Source: an uncultured bacterium
Lineage (GTDB): Bacteria; Methylomirabilota; Methylomirabilia; Rokubacteriales; CSP1-6
Assembly: GCA_946479205.1 (NCBI GenBank)
Contig: CAMLFJ010000101.1
Coordinates: forward strand, 1 to 8,711
Direction: 5' to 3'
DNA: 8,711 nucleotides
Of this stretch, positions 5,667 to 8,711 are shown piece after piece. Under the pieces are notes generated by a model. It did not search any database and was not told the origin of the DNA. It saw nothing but the letters and a program-made list of their open reading frames with translations. The position numbers and the translations under genes are program-made. Within the stretch, counting starts at the first letter, position 1. The number at the start of each line of letters is the position of its first letter.

Positions 5667-6157
5667 GCATCGAGCCGGTCGCGTTCTGGGGCCTCGCGGT
5701 GGTGCTGCTGGCCTCGTCCCTGGCGGTGGTGCTGACCCGGAACCTCTTCCACTCGGTGCTCTACCTGGCCCTCTCGCTGACCGCCACCGCCGGCGTGTTC
5801 CTTTCGCTCGACGCCGAGTTCCTGGCCGCGGTCCAGCTCCTGCTCTACGCGGGCGGCGTGGTCACCATCGCGGTCTTCGCCATCGTGGTGACCGAGCGGC
5901 TGGTCGGTGACCGCATCACCCAGACGAGCCGCCAGATCCTGACCGGGTTCATCCTGTCGGGCGCCCTGCTGGTCGGGCTCCTCGCGATCTTCCGCCGCAG
6001 CCCCCTCACGGTGCCGCGCCCCGCGGTGACCGGCGACCTCACGCGCGCGATCGGCCAGAGCCTGCTCACGAGCTACGTGTTGCCCTTCGAGCTGCTGGGC
6101 GTGCTCTTTCTCGCCGCGCTCGTCGGCGCGCTCTACTTCGCGCGGCCAGACGACTAG
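5663..6157 (+). CDS. nuoJ: NADH-quinone oxidoreductase subunit J (NuoJ / ND6)
   Basis: Membrane subunit at the base of the proton-pumping arm; its third membrane helix takes part in coupling quinone chemistry to proton movement. The 164 residues give five membrane segments. Recognisable parts are LFHSVLYLALSL (28-39) and segment 3, LLYAGGVVTIAVFAIVVTE (60-78), whose tyrosine and glycines match the conserved pi-bulge helix of the family. PFELLGVLFLAALVGA (141-156) forms the last segment. The GTG at 5663 overlaps the nuoI stop by four bases (GTGA), with GGAGG at 5649-5653 about nine bases upstream. The frame is open further upstream within nuoI, but that part has no NuoJ similarity. The stop codon directly abuts the nuoK ATG. 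Confidence 0.95.
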   Translation: MSIEPVAFWGLAVVLLASSLAVVLTRNLFHSVLYLALSLTATAGVFLSLDAEFLAAVQLLLYAGGVVTIAVFAIVVTERLVGDRITQTSRQILTGFILSGALLVGLLAIFRRSPLTVPRPAVTGDLTRAIGQSLLTSYVLPFELLGVLFLAALVGALYFARPDD

Positions 6158-6457
6158 ATGACGCTCCAGGCCTATCTCACGCTGGCCGCCATGCTCTTCT
6201 GCATCGGCCTCTTCGGCGTGATCACCCGGCGCAACACCATCGGCATCCTGCTCGGCATCGAGCTGATGCTGAACGCGGTGAACATCAACCTGGTGGCCTT
6301 CGCCCGCTTCCTCGGCGACGTCTCCGGCATGGTCTTCACCGTCTTCACCATCTGCATCACGGTGGCGGAAGTGGCGCTGGGCCTGGCCCTGGTCATCCTG
6401 ATCTTCCGGGTTCGCCGCACCGCGGTGGCGGACCACCTCGACCTGCTGAAGGGTTAG
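6158..6457 (+). CDS. nuoK: NADH-quinone oxidoreductase subunit K (NuoK / ND4L)
   Basis: Small membrane subunit of the E-channel between the quinone site and the antiporter-like subunits. It has 99 residues and three membrane segments, exactly the usual size. Both buried glutamates needed for proton transfer are present: Glu35 in LLGIELMLNAVNIN and Glu71 in ITVAEVALGLALV, corresponding to Glu36 and Glu72 of E. coli NuoK. The ATG follows the nuoJ stop with no spacer. There is no clear ribosome binding site of its own, so translation is probably coupled. Confidence 0.97.
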   Translation: MTLQAYLTLAAMLFCIGLFGVITRRNTIGILLGIELMLNAVNINLVAFARFLGDVSGMVFTVFTICITVAEVALGLALVILIFRVRRTAVADHLDLLKG

Positions 6458-6466
6458 CGCCGACCC

Positions 6467-8326
6467 ATGGCCGCTTCCGGCTTCCTCGCGCTCTGGACCT
6501 GGCTGGCGCCCGGTCTCGCCTTCCTGATCCTGAGCCTCGTGTTCCCCTTTCGCCGCTCCGGGAGGCCGGCCGCGTGGCTGTCGATCGTGGTCTCGCTCGG
6601 CTCCCTGGTCGGCGCGGTGACCGCGTGGCGCGCGACGGTCCCGGACATGGCGCGCCGGATTATCTGGGACTGGATCCCGGTGGAGGACGGCGTGCTCACC
6701 GCGGTGGGCGTGCTCGCGGACGCCGACGCCACCCTCATGCTGATCCTGGTCGCGCTCGTGTCCTTCCTGGTCCAGGTCTACTCGCTCGGCTACCTCGCCG
6801 ACGAGCCGCCCGCCTCCCTCGGCCGTTACTACACCTACCAGTCGCTGTTCGCGTTCTCGATGATGGGGATCGTGCTGGCCCCCAACTTCATCCAGCTCTT
6901 CATTTGCTGGGAGCTGGTGGGGCTCTGCTCCTACCTCCTGATCGGCTACTGGTATCCGCGGCCGGAGGCGGCGCGCGCGGCGGTGAAGGCCTTCTGGATC
7001 ACCAAGGCCGGCGACGTGTTCTTCCTGATCGGCATCGTGATGCTCTGGAGCCGGACCGGCACGTTCGACTTCTCCGAGCTCTTCGAGCTGGCCCAGGGCG
7101 GCGGGGAGGCGCTGGCCGGCCTCGGGCTGGTCACCTTCTTCATCTATCTCGGCGCCGCCGGCAAGTCGGCCCAGTTCCCGTTCCACGTCTGGCTGCCCGA
7201 CGCGATGGAGGGCCCCACCCCGGTCTCGGCCCTCATCCACGCCGCCACCATGGTGACCGCGGGAGTGTATCTGCTCTTCCGCACCTCGTTCCTCTTCCAG
7301 CAGACGCCCGACGTGCTGGCCGCGGTGGGCTGGATCGGCGCCTTCACCGCGCTGCTCGCGGCCACGCTGGCGTGCGTGCAGGACGACATCAAGCGGGTGC
7401 TCGCCTATTCAACCGTGTCGCAGCTCGGCTACATGATGGCCGCGATCGGGGCCGGGTTCGCGGGGGCGGGGTTCCTGCACCTGCTGACCCACGGGGTGTT
7501 CAAGGCGCTGCTGTTCCTGGCTGCGGGCGCGGTGATCCACGCGGTCGGCACCAACGACATCCACGCGATGGGCGGTCTCGCCCGCCGCATGCCGCAGACC
7601 TTCATCGTGTTTCTGGTCGGCACCCTCTCGCTCGCGGGTATCCCGTTCTTCGCGGGCTTCTTCTCCAAGGAGGAGATCCTGGGCGCGGCCTGGGTGGGCG
7701 GGCTCACCGTGCCCTTCGGCATGCTGGTGCTCGCCGCGTTCCTCACCGCCTTCTACATGTTCCGCGTGATCTTCATCGCCTTCCTCGGCGGCCCCGCGCC
7801 CGCGCACGCGGGCCACGGCGGGCACGGCGGGGCGCACGCCCACGACGCGCCCGCGATCATGGCCCTGCCGCTGTGGGTCCTGGCCGCGCTGGCGATGGGC
7901 CTCGGCATCTGGTTCTCCGTCTCGCATCCCGAGGGCGGGTTCGCCCCGCCGGGCTGGCTCACGCCGCTCGCGGTCGGGGTCGCGGTGGCCGGCATCGTGT
8001 TCGCCTGGCTGGTCTACGGGCTGCGCGCGATCAGCGGCGACCGGATCTTCGAGCGCCTGTCGTGGATCGGCGAGGCCGCGGTCGAGCGCTTCTGGCTGGA
8101 CGACCTGTTCGCGCTGGTCTACCGCCGCATCATCCTGGGCGTCTCCCGGATCGTCGGCTGGGTGGATCGCTACATCGTGGACGGCATCCTCAACGTGCTC
8201 AGCGCGTGGACCCTCACCGCGGGCGACCGGCTGCGCCGCATCCAGACCGGCCAGGCCCAGGACTACGTCTACGGGGTCGCGCTCGGCGTGCTGCTCCTCA
8301 TGGTCTGGATGCGCTGGCCCCGATGA
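6467..8326 (+). CDS. nuoL: NADH-quinone oxidoreductase subunit L (NuoL / ND5)
   Basis: Largest antiporter-like proton-pumping subunit at the tip of the membrane arm. The 619 residues are full length. Key channel residues are all visible: Glu149 in CWELVGLCSYLLIGYW, Lys233 in GAAGKSAQFPFHVWLPDAME, His259 in SALIHAATMVTAG, Lys346 in HGVFKALLF and Lys401 in FFSKEEIL. These correspond to E. coli Glu144, Lys229, His254, Lys342 and Lys399. The C-terminal part (about 520-619) holds the long lateral amphipathic helix region, with WVDRYIVDGILN and RRIQTGQAQDYVYG, and a final membrane anchor. A histidine- and glycine-rich loop lies at 447-459. It starts nine bases after nuoK with only a weak ribosome binding site and overlaps nuoM by four bases (ATGA). 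Confidence 0.98.
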   Translation: MAASGFLALWTWLAPGLAFLILSLVFPFRRSGRPAAWLSIVVSLGSLVGAVTAWRATVPDMARRIIWDWIPVEDGVLTAVGVLADADATLMLILVALVSFLVQVYSLGYLADEPPASLGRYYTYQSLFAFSMMGIVLAPNFIQLFICWELVGLCSYLLIGYWYPRPEAARAAVKAFWITKAGDVFFLIGIVMLWSRTGTFDFSELFELAQGGGEALAGLGLVTFFIYLGAAGKSAQFPFHVWLPDAMEGPTPVSALIHAATMVTAGVYLLFRTSFLFQQTPDVLAAVGWIGAFTALLAATLACVQDDIKRVLAYSTVSQLGYMMAAIGAGFAGAGFLHLLTHGVFKALLFLAAGAVIHAVGTNDIHAMGGLARRMPQTFIVFLVGTLSLAGIPFFAGFFSKEEILGAAWVGGLTVPFGMLVLAAFLTAFYMFRVIFIAFLGGPAPAHAGHGGHGGAHAHDAPAIMALPLWVLAALAMGLGIWFSVSHPEGGFAPPGWLTPLAVGVAVAGIVFAWLVYGLRAISGDRIFERLSWIGEAAVERFWLDDLFALVYRRIILGVSRIVGWVDRYIVDGILNVLSAWTLTAGDRLRRIQTGQAQDYVYGVALGVLLLMVWMRWPR

Positions 8327-8711
8327 CCCTGGCCTCGTTCCCGGTGCTCTCGATCATCACGTGGGCTCCCTTCGTGGGGGCGCTCCTGATCATGTTCCTG
8401 GCCCGGCGGAACGCGCTGCTCGTGCGCTGGCTGGCGGTGGTGTCCACGAGCGTCTCCCTCGTGCTGTCGGTCGCGGTCTACGTGGCCTACGACCGCGAGG
8501 CCGCGGGCTTCCAGTTCTACGAGGACTTCCCCCTGGTGCCTGCGCTCGGCATCAACTACCAGCTCGGCGTCGACGGCATGAGCCTGCTGATGATCCTGCT
8601 CACCTCGATCATCATCTTCGCGGGGGCCTGGGCCTCCTGGACCGTCAAGGTGCGGAGCCAGGAGTTCTACGCGCTGCTCCTGCTCCTGGTGACCGGCGTC
8701 TACGGCGTCTT
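8323..8711 (+). CDS. nuoM: NADH-quinone oxidoreductase subunit M (NuoM / ND4), 5' part only
   Basis: Second antiporter-like proton-pumping subunit of complex I. Only the first 129 codons are in the window; the gene is cut by the right edge and should be about 500 codons long. The visible part has an N-terminal membrane segment (about 5-24), a second at about 33-50, and the family motif NYQLGVDGMSLLMILLTS, followed by membrane segments ending at the window edge in a FYALLLLLVTGVYG helix. The channel glutamate of segment 5 and the lysines lie beyond the window. The ATG overlaps the nuoL stop (ATGA), a typical coupling arrangement. NuoM is preferred over NuoN because of its position directly after nuoL and the LGVDGMSL motif. 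Confidence 0.93.
   Translation, partial: MTLASFPVLSIITWAPFVGALLIMFLARRNALLVRWLAVVSTSVSLVLSVAVYVAYDREAAGFQFYEDFPLVPALGINYQLGVDGMSLLMILLTSIIIFAGAWASWTVKVRSQEFYALLLLLVTGVYGV

Noticed and set aside
5255..7240. Long open frame (661 codons) on the - strand antisense to nuoI-nuoL
   Set aside because: The product is a low-complexity Glu/Arg/His/Asp-rich string with no fold or motif, and it runs opposite five clear complex I genes. It is a typical by-product of high GC third positions.

Overview
The window holds most of a respiratory complex I (NADH-quinone oxidoreductase, nuo) operon on the + strand. It runs in the order nuoA, nuoB, nuoC, a NIPSNAP-family gene, nuoD, nuoH, nuoI, nuoJ, nuoK, nuoL and the start of nuoM, which is cut by the right edge. 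At the left edge the 5' part of a divergent - strand gene is visible: a membrane-bound HAMP-GGDEF protein that starts with GTG at 490. The DNA is very GC-rich with strong G/C third-position bias, four nuo genes start with GTG, and nothing suggests foreign DNA. Overall it looks like a chromosomal core region from a high-GC, probably soil or sediment, Gram-negative-type bacterium. I would guess a Methylomirabilota/Rokubacteria- or deltaproteobacteria-like lineage, but that is an impression from the protein sequences and not a proven placement.

Layout: 1-490 (-) is the GGDEF gene. The 296 bases from 491 to 786 are a divergent control region. On the - strand it carries a near-perfect sigma-54 (-24/-12) promoter facing the GGDEF gene. 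On the + strand it carries an extended -10 element (TGTTATACT) about 33 bases before the nuoA GTG, which has an ideal AGGAGG ribosome binding site. From 787 to the end the genes are packed head to tail with overlaps or gaps of at most 13 bases. The one exception is a 40-base gap before nuoD.

How the genes work together: NuoB, NuoC, NuoD and NuoI form the quinone-reducing (Q) module with clusters N2, N6a and N6b. NuoA, H, J, K, L and M form the membrane proton-pumping arm. The genes for the NADH-oxidising N module (nuoE, nuoF, nuoG), which often lie between nuoD and nuoH, are absent here, so as far as visible this is an 11-subunit type complex (nuoN presumably follows nuoM). Its electron donor cannot be read from the window. 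The most unusual points are the two-domain NIPSNAP gene inserted between nuoC and nuoD, the loss of the conserved glutamate of the FDxE motif in NuoA, and the sigma-54 promoter of the divergent cyclic-di-GMP gene.
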